A stretch of DNA of 64,000 nt from PSRJ01 sp963825305. Lineage in GTDB: Bacteria; Acidobacteriota; Terriglobia; Bryobacterales; Bryobacteraceae. This document shows positions 8,262-16,963 of this stretch, in pieces. Position 1 is the stretch's first letter, and each line of letters opens with the position of its first letter. A program made the position numbers and the translations under genes. Location: positions 248,001 to 312,000 of the forward strand of contig CAWGTA010000003.1 in assembly GCA_963825305.1 (NCBI GenBank), written 5' to 3'. The notes below the pieces were generated by a model. That model was not told the origin of the DNA. It did not search any database and saw only the letters and a list, made by a program, of their open reading frames with translations.

Positions 8262-8286
8262 GGTTTCCCCTATTCTAACAATCGGG
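8262..8286. promoter_or_regulatory. Bidirectional core promoter between ftsY and the dehydrogenase
   Basis: Only 25 bases separate the two divergent start codons. TATTCT at 8271-8276 on the plus strand overlaps TAGAAT (8277-8272) on the minus strand, so one near-symmetric element could serve as -10 box both ways, placing start sites within a few bases of each ATG. AGGGGA on the minus strand could also act as a ribosome site for ftsY. Confidence 0.5.
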
Positions 8287-9231
8287 ATGGAGAAGGCGGC
8301 GATTTTCGGCGCGGCGGGCACCATCGGTCCGGTCGTGGCGGTGGAACTGGAGCGGCGCGGCATTCCTTTCCGCGTGGTGGGACGCTCGCGCCCCAAGCTC
8401 GAATCGGTTTTCGGCAAGCTGGAACACGCCGAAATCTTCGATGCGGATGTGGGCGATCTGCGCTCGGCCAGCGCCGCGGCGCGGGGCGTCGATACCATCA
8501 TCTACGCGGTGGGTCTTCCCTACCCTTCCCACCACCTGCATCCCGCCCTGATGCGCACCACGGTGGATGCCGCTGTTGCCATGAACGTCCGGCGCCTGGT
8601 GCTGGTATCCAGCGTGTACGGATATGGCGTGCCGCGCGCGCCGCGTGTGGCCGAGACGCATTCGCGCATGCCGGAAACCCGCAAGGGGCAGTATCGCAAA
8701 GAGCAGGAAGATATCGTGCTCGAAGCGCATGCCAGCGGGCAACTCAACGGTTTGATTGTACGGCTTCCCGATTTTTACGGACCCGGTGCGGATAACAGCC
8801 TGGCGCACCAGGTCTTCAGCGCGGCGCTCGCCGGAAAGACCGCCAACTGGATCGGACCAGTGACTACCACGCACGAGTTCGTATTCGTGGCCGACGCCGG
8901 TCCCGTGATTGTCGATCTGGCGGAGTGCGAGGAATGTTACGGAGAAGCGTGGAACTTCGGCGGCCCCGGATCCATCAACACGATGGACTTTATTACGCGC
9001 GTCTACCGGGCCGTGGGAAGGGCTCCCAAATATCGAATGGTGGGCCGCGGTCTTCTGAAGGTCATGGGCTGGTTCAGCCCGCTGATGCGCGAGCTGCGGG
9101 AAATGATTTATCTGCAAGAGACTCCGGTGATTCTGGACGATGCGAAACTGTTAGCGAGGTTTCCCCAGATTCATAAAACCTCTTACGACGAAGGCATTCA
9201 GGAGACACTGGACTGGATGCGGGCACGATGA
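8287..9231 (+). CDS. NAD(P)-dependent epimerase/dehydratase-like (extended SDR) protein
   Basis: A 314-residue Rossmann-fold protein with the nucleotide motif GAAGTIG at 8-14, VVGRSR after the second strand and LVLVSSVYGYG for the active-site strand. The usual YxxxK appears as YRKEQ, so Lys is not at the expected position; the protein may not be a standard sugar epimerase and may be closer to NmrA-like redox sensors. C-terminal residues include a hydrophobic LLKVMGWFSPLMREL. The ATG at 8287 is chosen because the Rossmann strand starts at once. The nearest downstream feature is a family A hairpin. The substrate is unknown. Confidence 0.8.
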   Translation: MEKAAIFGAAGTIGPVVAVELERRGIPFRVVGRSRPKLESVFGKLEHAEIFDADVGDLRSASAAARGVDTIIYAVGLPYPSHHLHPALMRTTVDAAVAMNVRRLVLVSSVYGYGVPRAPRVAETHSRMPETRKGQYRKEQEDIVLEAHASGQLNGLIVRLPDFYGPGADNSLAHQVFSAALAGKTANWIGPVTTTHEFVFVADAGPVIVDLAECEECYGEAWNFGGPGSINTMDFITRVYRAVGRAPKYRMVGRGLLKVMGWFSPLMRELREMIYLQETPVILDDAKLLARFPQIHKTSYDEGIQETLDWMRAR

Positions 9232-9240
9232 CTCGGACCA

Positions 9241-9268
9241 CACCGGCGACAAAGATCGCCGGCGCTAC
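9241..9268. repeat. Family A palindrome
   Basis: CACCGGCGA, CAAAGA loop, TCGCCGGCGCTAC. It is the A/T stem variant of the REP family and sits ten bases after a stop codon, in a position to stabilise the 3' end of the transcript. Confidence 0.7.
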
Positions 9269-9338
9269 CTCCCAAACGTAACCGGTTCCACCCGGAACAC
9301 GTCGCTGTCTTGTTACCATAGTTGCGTTTCCATCTTCA

Positions 9339-12117
9339 ATGCCAAATTTTAATTGGACTAAAGGCCGCTCCCTGCGGTCACGGCTCGGTCTTCTTCTGTG
9401 GGGTAGTGCCGGCTTGGCGGTGGCCCAGCAGTACACGGTCTCCACGGTGGCCGGAGGAGCTCCGCCATCCACTCCGGTGGCCGCCAAGAACATCTCCATC
9501 GGCCTGCCGCAGAGGGTCGTTGTAGACGGGTCGGGCAACCTCTATTTCACCAGTTTGAACTGCGTTTTCCGGCTGGATACAAGCGGAGTTCTCACGCGCG
9601 TCGCCGGCAATTCGCGGGCAGGCTTTTCGGGAGATGGAGGGCCGGCTACACAGGCGCAACTCAATTTACCGGCGGGCCTGGCACTGGATTCGGCGGGCGA
9701 TATTTTCATCGCCGACAGCGGCAACAACCGCATCCGCGAGATGACCAAGGATGGCACCATTAACACTTTTGCGGGAAGCGGCAATCCGGGTTATGCGGGT
9801 GACAGCTTTCCGGCCTCCGGCGCCCAAATGCTGTCGCCTTCGGGCGTCGCCGTGGATAGCGCCGGCAATGTATACATCGCCGATACCGGCAACTCGGTAA
9901 TCCGTGAAGTAACCACCGACGGAGTCATCGCTACGTTCGCCGGACAAGGCTACCGCGGCTTCGGCGGCGACGCCGGACCGGCCACCAGCGCCCTGCTGAA
10001 TGTTCCCCAAGACGTTGCCGTAAGCAGTAACGGGACCGTCTACATTGCGGACACCGGAAACGGCGCCATACGCGCAGTAGCCCCCGGCACCATCAACGGC
10101 ATTACCGTCCCCGTCATCAACACGGTGGCCGGCAGCAATAAACTCGGATTCGCGGGCGATACTGGACCCGCTACCTTGGCGTCTATGTCTCAGCCCTGGG
10201 CCGTGGTGGGGGACAGCGGCGGTAACCTGTACATCGCCGAATTCGGCAACGACCGCATCCGCATGGTCAACAACAAGGGAATCATCAACACCATAGCGGG
10301 TACCGGCACAATCGGGTTTTCCGGGGACGGTTCCAAAGCCATCACCGCCCAATTGAACCTGCCTACCGGCGTAGCGGTGGACAGCTCCGGCAATGTGTAC
10401 ATCGCCGATTCCTGGAATTTCCGCATTCGCAAGATCGTCACGGGAACCATCAACACGATTGCCGGGAATGGCCTGGTGAGCTACTCGGGAGACGGTGGAC
10501 CGGCCACGTCCGCGCAACTGAACGGCCCGCAGGGGGTCGGCGTGACTCAGGCAGGCAGCCTTTACATTGCGGATTCGGCGAATGCCGTTCTCCGGCAGGT
10601 GCCGGCGGGTGGCGCCATCACGACTGTCGGAGGCGCCACGCTGGTGCATCCCGAAGGCATCGCGGTGGACCGGGCGGGCAACGTCTACGTGGCCGACACC
10701 CCGGCTAATACTGTTCACAAGATCGACACAGGCGGCAACTTTACCACCTTCGCAGGCAACGGCAATGCAGGTTATTCGGGAGACGGCGGGCCGGCGGCCA
10801 GTGCCCAACTGAACGCGCCCGTAGGGCTCGCGGTGGATGCAGCGGGCAACGTATACATCGCAGATTCCCGCAATCAAGTGATTCGCAAGGTGGCTGTTAG
10901 CGGCTTGATCAGCACTTTCGCGGGCAATGGTGTCGCGGGGTATTCCGGGGACCGCGGGCCGGCAACCCAAGCCAGCCTCAATTCTCCGCTAGGCGTGGCC
11001 GTTGATCCGAGCGGCGATTTGTACATTGCGGACACCAACAACCGCCGCATCCGCGAGGTCACCAACGGCGTCATCAACACCATCGCGGGCAATGGCGTCG
11101 CAGCATACACCGGAGACGGCGGCCCGGCCATCAACGCGGAGATTGTAAGCGCGCTAGCTATTGCAACCGATCCTTTCGGCAATGTTTTCTTCGTGGATGG
11201 CGGCAACCGGATCCGCGAGATTTATTCGGGCGGCTACATCACCACCATTGCCGGCAACGGTACGCCAGGCTATTCCGGGGATGGCGGCGTCGCAACCGTG
11301 GCCCAGTTCAACGGATCCTCGGCGCTGTCCGTGGATTCTTCCGGGAACATTTATGTAGGGGATACGGGAAACGACGCGATCCGGCTGCTGCGTCCGACCG
11401 GCTCGGGGATCAACCTGGAAGCCGTGACCAATGGGGCCACGAATCTACCAGGAGCGGTGGCGCCCGGTGAGATTGTAGTGCTCTGGGGTTCGGGCATGGG
11501 ACCGGCAACTTTGCAGGTCTACCAACTGAACGCCAACGGCGTGGTGCCTACCAGTCTGGCCGGAACCAGCGTGTTCTTCGACGGCATTCCGGCCCCGATT
11601 ATTTACACATCATCGACACAGGTGGCCGCCATAGTCCCCTTCGAACTCACGGGACAGAACGTCCAGGTGTTTGTTCAATATCAAAACTTCAGTTCGCCGG
11701 CACTGGGCGTTTCCGTGGCGCCGGCCGTTCCTGGCCTGTTCACCACGGACGAATCGGGCCATGGCCAAATCGTGGCATTCAACCAGAATATGCAGGCCAA
11801 CAACGCCGGGAACCCGGCCGCAATGGGGAGCCAGTTAATGCTGTTGGCAACCGGTTTGGGCCAGACTTCACCATCCGGAACCGACGGCCTGCCCGGCAGT
11901 CAGTCGCCTCCGCAGGCAGGGCTTCCGGTAACGGTGACCATCGGTGGGCAGCCGGCGACCGTAGTTAGCGCCAGCGGAGTGACGAACGTGGTGGCAGGCA
12001 TGATGCAGATCACGGTGCAAGTTCCCACGAAGTATCCAGCCCGGTGCCGCTGCAGTTACGCTGCAGGTAGGTAGTGCCAACGCGCCGGGAGGAGTCACGG
12101 TCGCCGTTTCGAAGTGA
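9339..12117 (+). CDS. Secreted NHL-repeat propeller with TIGR03437 C-terminal domain (frameshifted near the end)
   Basis: A signal peptide (LGLLLWGSAGLAVA, cut before QQY) leads into about a dozen NHL units of roughly 55 residues built on a GNVYIADTGNNRIR and GYSGDGGPAT theme, probably a large beta-propeller outside the cell. The C-terminal 200 residues (PGEIVVLWGSGMGP, TQVAAIVPFEL, QITVQVP) match the TIGR03437 domain known from Solibacter. At base 12030 one extra A in CACGAAGTATC breaks the frame; skipping it restores SIQPGAAAVTLQVG and a proper end VTVAVSK at 12117, about 925 residues. As written the frame stops at 12074 with an unlike tail. Substrate unknown; NHL propellers often bind carbohydrate or protein. 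Confidence 0.88.
9368..9389. repeat. Family C unit inside signal-peptide codons
   Basis: CTCCCTGCGGTCACGGCTCG plus GT matches the family C consensus seen at 23592 and 35313. Here it is translated as RSLRSRLG at residues 10-17, forming the basic n-region of the NHL exoprotein signal peptide. Confidence 0.55.
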
Positions 12118-12188
12118 GGCGCCGACGGTGGAGATCCTGAGCGTATCCGACGCTGGGGCGCACGCGCCAGGGGCAGTTGTCGCCACAC

Positions 12189-12243
12189 CACCGGCGGCCG
12201 AGACCGCCGGCGTTACGTAACGCTGGCGATCTTTGTCGCCGGT
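12189..12243. repeat. Inverted pair of family A palindromes
   Basis: Two A units in opposite orientation, joined by GTTACGTAACG. The left one has the GGCGG/CCGCC stem and the right one the GGCGA/TCGCC stem. The pair lies between convergent genes (NHL exoprotein and sigma factor). The remaining intergenic bases show nothing further. Confidence 0.72.
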
Positions 12244-12292
12244 TTGTCAGTGGCTTGGTGAAGCGCGAGGCCGCACACGCCTATTGCGGCAG

Positions 12293-13036
12293 CTATTTGC
12301 TCCGCAGCGCGGCCGCCAGATACCGGAGCTCGGACTCCACTTCCGCGGGATCCGCCACAGTATCTGCGATTTCCTGGCGGAAGAGCTCCCGATACCGCTT
12401 GCGAAGCCGGTGAATGGCCACCTTGAGCGCTCCCTCCGAGGTGCCCATTTCGCTAGCCAGTGTTGCGTATGACGCCTCGGCCTGACCGACCAGGAATACC
12501 TTCAACCGGTTGAAATGCTCCAGGCGGCCGTGCTGCACGAATTCGTCCCGCAGTTTGTCTACAACTCTGTCGAGCAGGGAAAGTGCCCAGCGCCGCTCGA
12601 AGATCCGCTCTGGCGTTTCGTTGTGCGCGGGCTCGCGTTGATAACTTTCTTCGCCCGACGAGATTTCAATGGACAAAACATTCCCCCCGCCGCGTTTCTG
12701 CGCGCGGCTGCGATCTCCCTCGTCAGCCAGGAAGAATTTCAGGGAAGTCAGAATAAAGGCCCGGAACCGGCCCTTTTCCGGGTGGGCGCGATCGAGATAT
12801 CGCCCCTCCAGCACGCGCATGAAGAACTCTTGCGTGAGATCCTGCGCCTGGTCCGCCGGATAACCGCGACGGCGAACATAGGCGTATAGCGGATACCAAT
12901 AGCCCTCGCACAGCGAAACCAAAGCAGAACGAGCCTCCCTATGTTGGGGATCAGCGGCGGCGACCACCAGCGTCCACCGGGTCGTCGGGAAGTCAGCTGG
13001 TCCGGGCAGAGTGTGCATGGTCTGGCCGTTCGTCAT
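12293..13036 (-). CDS. ECF-type RNA polymerase sigma factor
   Basis: A 247-residue sigma-70 family protein. Region 2 is seen in RSALVSLCEGYWYPLYAYVR with DLTQEFFMRVLEG, and region 4 in ASYATLASEMGTSEGALKVA, a helix-turn-helix for the -35 element. FPTTRWTLV near the N-terminus is typical of the planctomycete/acidobacterial sigma group found beside Ser/Thr kinases. It starts 69 bases after the kinase gene on the same strand and is probably co-transcribed. Kinase-dependent control of the sigma factor is known for some related pairs and is inferred here. A second in-frame ATG six codons in could be the true start. Confidence 0.88.
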   Translation of the reverse strand: MTNGQTMHTLPGPADFPTTRWTLVVAAADPQHREARSALVSLCEGYWYPLYAYVRRRGYPADQAQDLTQEFFMRVLEGRYLDRAHPEKGRFRAFILTSLKFFLADEGDRSRAQKRGGGNVLSIEISSGEESYQREPAHNETPERIFERRWALSLLDRVVDKLRDEFVQHGRLEHFNRLKVFLVGQAEASYATLASEMGTSEGALKVAIHRLRKRYRELFRQEIADTVADPAEVESELRYLAAALRSK

Positions 13037-13105
13037 AGTCTTAGCTCTGCGAGAGCTCTCCTAAACAGGACTAAGGAAACGGAAGTCAAAGGTTACCGCG
13101 CAACA

Positions 13106-16100
13106 CTACAGCCGTTGGTACTCTGCTTTGGCCTGTTTCAGGATCGGGATATCGGCGTCGGCGTCCTTCCAGAGGACGAGGAAATCCCGGTAGGCCATCT
13201 TCGCCTTGGTTTTATCTCCCGACAAAGTGAACGTTCTACCGAGTTGCCAGTGCGCAAGCGCGCCGATCGGATCCGCGCCGACGATACCGCGATGATCGAG
13301 GATCTTCTGAAACTCGGCCGCCGCTTCCGCATAGCGGTGCGCCGCCACCAGAGCCTCGCCGCGCACATAGGCCGAGTGCAAACCTCCAAGGAAAAACCTG
13401 AAGTCGAGGCCGTTCGCGGCAAGCTCGTAGGGAAGAGCCATTTGCAGACCTTCCACGCTGTTTGCAGGCTTCCCGTGTTGCAGCGCCGATAACGCGCGAA
13501 GAACCGGTACATAGGTAAATTTGGCGAAGGTATCTTCCGGGAAGCGCTTTTCCAGATCATCGGCAAGCGGTTGCGATCGAGAGGAGTCTCCCGCAAGAGC
13601 CAGGGCAAGGCCGGCAGCGTATTCGACATCCCGGCCCTTCGAAAGTTTGAGCGCACCCATGGCGCTCCTTTTCCCTTCGGCAATATTCCCGCAAACGGCT
13701 TCCCACACTGCTCGCGCGGCCTGGTAATTCGCCGCCTCCTCGCGTGCCCCTTGTTGCAGGGCCAGATCGAAGGCCCGGTTCGCTGACCGGCGGGCAGCCT
13801 CCAAGCGGCCGGACCGAGCCAGGGCGAGAGCCTCCGCGTTAGCTATCAGATGTTCCGTTCCATGCTTGCCCTTGGCCATAGCCACTACCCGATCCATCTC
13901 GTCCTTGTCATCCTGTAACACCGCGACATTGTAACGGACCGCCAGAAGACGAGGGTCCTCTAGCTTGCGTTCGGAAGCTCTCTGAAGAGCGCTCCTGGCT
14001 TCGGGGAAGCGGTCGAGGTAAAAATTACTGCCCGCAAGACTGTCGTAGCTAAAGATAATGCCGGGATCAGCTGCGAGTTCTTTGTGGGCTGTCTCGATAT
14101 TTCGTTCAAATCGGCCCGTCCCAGCGGTGGAAAGGCCCCCTAACAAACCCCGAGGATTTGCATTTCCACCACTTTCCGCCGCGCGAGGATAAGTCTGAAG
14201 CCACAACTCGAGGGTTTGGTACGCCTTTTCCAGATTTCCCGTCACCTGCCGATCGTAGGTAAAGTCGATAAGGAACTTCTCAGGATCGCTGACATGATCC
14301 CGCAGTTGCCACGCTTTTGTGGTGCTCTCGGCCGACAATACGGACTCTCCAATATTGCTGTATGAGAGGCCCAACATGGCGTAAGCCAAGGCGAATTTAG
14401 GATCAATTTCGACCGCACGCCGAAAGAACGGTATCGCCGCGACACTCGCGGAGGATAAGTTCACCTGGCTGGCCGTGCTGTAAGCTTTCAGTGCCTCCAG
14501 TGAAGGTGTCGTAGCCTCGGCCAGCGGCGTAGAGTGCTTTTCCACGGTAGCCAGCGATTCGCCCACCCGCGTTCTGAATTTGTGCGTGATCTGACTAAGA
14601 GAATTCAGGACGTCTTCTCTCCTCGCCGCCACGGCCTGCTCCTGATCCAGAAGATTTCCGGTGTTACAGTTCCTTGCGCGCAAGCCCAAAACATATTGGC
14701 TTCCCAGGCCTGCAATGGAGCCTTCCAGAATCGCAGCGCTGGCGGTTCGCTCGCAGACTTGCTGCGCGATTTCAGGAGTGAGCCGCGTATTCTTCGGCTT
14801 ACCCATGAGAGCCAACATCTTCTGGACCTGACTGTCCGGAATCATGGTGAGGAATGGCGACTGTTGAAGCTCTACAGCCAGTCCCTGGCGCAAAGTGTCA
14901 TCGAATACCGGATCGCCGGTCTTGTTATCGAAGTCCGCCAGGACAATGGTGTCCTTGTCGGTTAGCTTGGGTCTCGTCGCGGAACGCGAAAGCGACCAGG
15001 CGGTCACTCCGGTCAACACCAGGAATACGGTTCCGGAGGCTGTGCCGAGTGCGGCCAGCCTGTGTCTGCGGAGAAACTTTCGGGTACGATACGACGCGCC
15101 CGGCGGCGAGGCCAACACGGGCCGGTTCTCCATATACCGCTGAATATCGGCAGCAAGATCCGACACCGAGGCATAGCGGCGCTCGCGCGCCTTTTCCAGG
15201 GCCTTCAACGTGATCCAGTTCAGGTCGCCATCGACCAGGCGGCGCAGCGAAACCGGATCTGTCTGGCGGCGCGCGGCTATGTCAGTTGCCGACGCGCCCA
15301 TCGAGGTAAGCTTTCGCGATAGTGACGGCGCTTCTTCTTCGCGGATGATGCGCAGCATTTCCGCCAAACCGGCGCTGCGCAGTGTGGCGGGGTCAAACGG
15401 CACGGCTCCGATGAGCAACTCGTACAGGACCACGCCGAGCGAATACACATCGGAGCCTTCACTGACATCTCCGGTCGTGACCTCGGCCTGTTCAGGACTG
15501 GCGTACTCCGGGGTGCCCACCATCTGGCCGAACTGTGTGAGCAGACTTTTTTCCACGGCCCACTGATCGATAGCTTTGGCGATGCCAAAATCGATCACCT
15601 TGGGAATCGGCGCGCCGTCCTGCTCGGTCACCAACAAGTTCGACGGCTTCAGATCACGGTGGATCACGCCCTTCTGGTGCGCATGTTGGATCGCCCGGCA
15701 TACCGCCAGGAATAAAGCGAGCCGCTCCTTAGTGGTCATCCGCTTACGATCGCAATATTCGGTTATGGGTGAGCCCTCGATGTACTCCATTACGAAGTAC
15801 GGGCGCCCTTTGGTGCTCGCCCCGGCGTCGAAGATCCGGGCGATATTCTGGTGGTCCATAAGGGCCAGCGCCTGACGCTCGTTGGCGAAACGAGCGAGCA
15901 CCTGGCTGGTGTCCATCCCCAGTTTGACAACCTTGAGCGCTACCAAGCGACTAATGGAATCACTCTGCTTAGCCAGGTAAACGGTGCCCATACCGCCTTC
16001 GCCGAGCGGTCGAAGGATGTGATATCGGCCAAAGTCGTCATCAGCGGCGAACGCTGTTGCTGTACCCGTGGTTTGAGCGCCGGATTCGCCAGCGCCAACC

Positions 16101-16195
16101 GAACTATCGAATGCGCCCTGGAACAGACAGTTCGGGCACAGTCCCGCGGGGTCGCCGGAACCCAATTCCGCTCCGCACTGGGCGCAGTTTGACAT
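13106..16195 (-). CDS. Membrane Ser/Thr protein kinase with TPR-like sensor region
   Basis: A 1029-residue protein. A zinc-ribbon-like CAQC...CPNC sits at residues 4-23, and the kinase domain runs from about 57 to 340 with GEGGMG (65-70), the ATP lysine in ALKVVK (88), HRDLKPSN (179-186), DFG (202-204) and GTPEYASPEQ. A single membrane segment near 380 (AALGTASGTVFLVLTGVTAW) is followed by a TolB-like VLADFDNKTGDPVFDD segment and then TPR-type helices to the end, probably periplasmic. The start at MSNCAQCG is favoured by the zinc ribbon; an ATG eight codons upstream is possible. It pairs with the downstream sigma factor. The ligand is unknown. Confidence 0.93.
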   Translation of the reverse strand: MSNCAQCGAELGSGDPAGLCPNCLFQGAFDSSVGAGESGAQTTGTATAFAADDDFGRYHILRPLGEGGMGTVYLAKQSDSISRLVALKVVKLGMDTSQVLARFANERQALALMDHQNIARIFDAGASTKGRPYFVMEYIEGSPITEYCDRKRMTTKERLALFLAVCRAIQHAHQKGVIHRDLKPSNLLVTEQDGAPIPKVIDFGIAKAIDQWAVEKSLLTQFGQMVGTPEYASPEQAEVTTGDVSEGSDVYSLGVVLYELLIGAVPFDPATLRSAGLAEMLRIIREEEAPSLSRKLTSMGASATDIAARRQTDPVSLRRLVDGDLNWITLKALEKARERRYASVSDLAADIQRYMENRPVLASPPGASYRTRKFLRRHRLAALGTASGTVFLVLTGVTAWSLSRSATRPKLTDKDTIVLADFDNKTGDPVFDDTLRQGLAVELQQSPFLTMIPDSQVQKMLALMGKPKNTRLTPEIAQQVCERTASAAILEGSIAGLGSQYVLGLRARNCNTGNLLDQEQAVAARREDVLNSLSQITHKFRTRVGESLATVEKHSTPLAEATTPSLEALKAYSTASQVNLSSASVAAIPFFRRAVEIDPKFALAYAMLGLSYSNIGESVLSAESTTKAWQLRDHVSDPEKFLIDFTYDRQVTGNLEKAYQTLELWLQTYPRAAESGGNANPRGLLGGLSTAGTGRFERNIETAHKELAADPGIIFSYDSLAGSNFYLDRFPEARSALQRASERKLEDPRLLAVRYNVAVLQDDKDEMDRVVAMAKGKHGTEHLIANAEALALARSGRLEAARRSANRAFDLALQQGAREEAANYQAARAVWEAVCGNIAEGKRSAMGALKLSKGRDVEYAAGLALALAGDSSRSQPLADDLEKRFPEDTFAKFTYVPVLRALSALQHGKPANSVEGLQMALPYELAANGLDFRFFLGGLHSAYVRGEALVAAHRYAEAAAEFQKILDHRGIVGADPIGALAHWQLGRTFTLSGDKTKAKMAYRDFLVLWKDADADIPILKQAKAEYQRL

Positions 16196-16324
16196 CTGGA
16201 CCAGAGTAGCAGCTAACATAGCCCCGCCCTGCCTGTAACCTTCAGCCCGCCATTCCTTATTCGTACCAGGATGAGCCGGATTCGGACTGGCTTCCTGATC
16301 GATCAAGTACAAAGGAGATTCGTA

Positions 16325-16786
16325 ATGACACGCAACACCATCGCTAAGACTTTCACCATCGCCGCAGTCACCGCACTCGCTCTGGGCATTGTGTCCGCTG
16401 CGAAGGCTGACGACAAAGGATGCTCTAGCCTCAGCCTGAAGGGGACCTTCGCCTACACAAACACCGGAGTCGGTGTCGCCGCGCCCGCGGTAGGGCCGTA
16501 CGCTGAGGTCGGTACGCAAACCTTCGACGGCAAGGGCGGAACCACCACCGCCGGAATGGCAAGTGCCAACGGCAACGTCATGCAGACGTCCAGCACGGGC
16601 ACATACACAGTGAACCCTGATTGCACCGGCACGTTCACGCTCCCGATTGCCCCTGGTATAGCGGCTCACTACTTTTTCGCGCTCTCTGATAACGGGGCTG
16701 AATTTCAGGCCGTCTGTCTGGACCCGGTCGCTGTCATAACCCGCATCGGACGGAGGCAATTTCCATTGGGCGACTGGAGAGGATAA
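16325..16786 (+). CDS. Small secreted protein, function unknown
   Basis: A 153-residue protein with a clear signal peptide (TIAAVTALALGIVSAAKA, cut before DDKGC). The mature part is Gly/Thr-rich and beta-like (SLKGTFAYTNTGVGVAAPAVG, QTFDGKGGTTTAG, TGTYTVNPDCTGTFTLPI) and ends ITRIGRRQFPLGDWRG. Three Cys are in the mature part. The start is set by AAAGGAG at 16311-16317, eight bases before ATG. It is divergent from the kinase gene with a 129-base gap that must hold both promoters. I recognise the overall style from acidobacterial genomes but no named family. Confidence 0.75.
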   Translation: MTRNTIAKTFTIAAVTALALGIVSAAKADDKGCSSLSLKGTFAYTNTGVGVAAPAVGPYAEVGTQTFDGKGGTTTAGMASANGNVMQTSSTGTYTVNPDCTGTFTLPIAPGIAAHYFFALSDNGAEFQAVCLDPVAVITRIGRRQFPLGDWRG

Positions 16787-16897
16787 CGGCTGCCAGCCCG
16801 ATTCCAGACGGCGGAGCGACGGCTTTCTCGGATTGGCGCTGACGCACTGCGCCCTAGTCGATCGGATAAACGATGAACCTCTGATTGGCTTCGGCTG

Positions 16898-16927
16898 AGA
16901 CGTGAGCGCCTCACGTTCCGCACGTCT
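16898..16927. promoter_or_regulatory. Nested palindrome between convergent genes
   Basis: CGTGAGCGCCTCACG at 16901-16915 is a perfect six-base-arm palindrome, and AGACGTG (16898) also pairs with CACGTCT (16921-16927), so two alternative hairpins are possible. There is no T-run. The rest of this 177-base gap is featureless. Confidence 0.35.
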
Positions 16928-16963
16928 GGTAGACGAGGATCCGCTTGGGCGTATAGTCGGCGT

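Noticed and set aside
5515..8262. FMN riboswitch before the riboflavin genes
   Set aside because: No RFN-type conserved blocks are seen; ribD and ribE are translated from overlapping junctions in the ftsY operon.
9666..10970. 434-codon minus-strand frame across the NHL repeats
   Set aside because: Mirrors the repeat period of the sense gene; no independent support.
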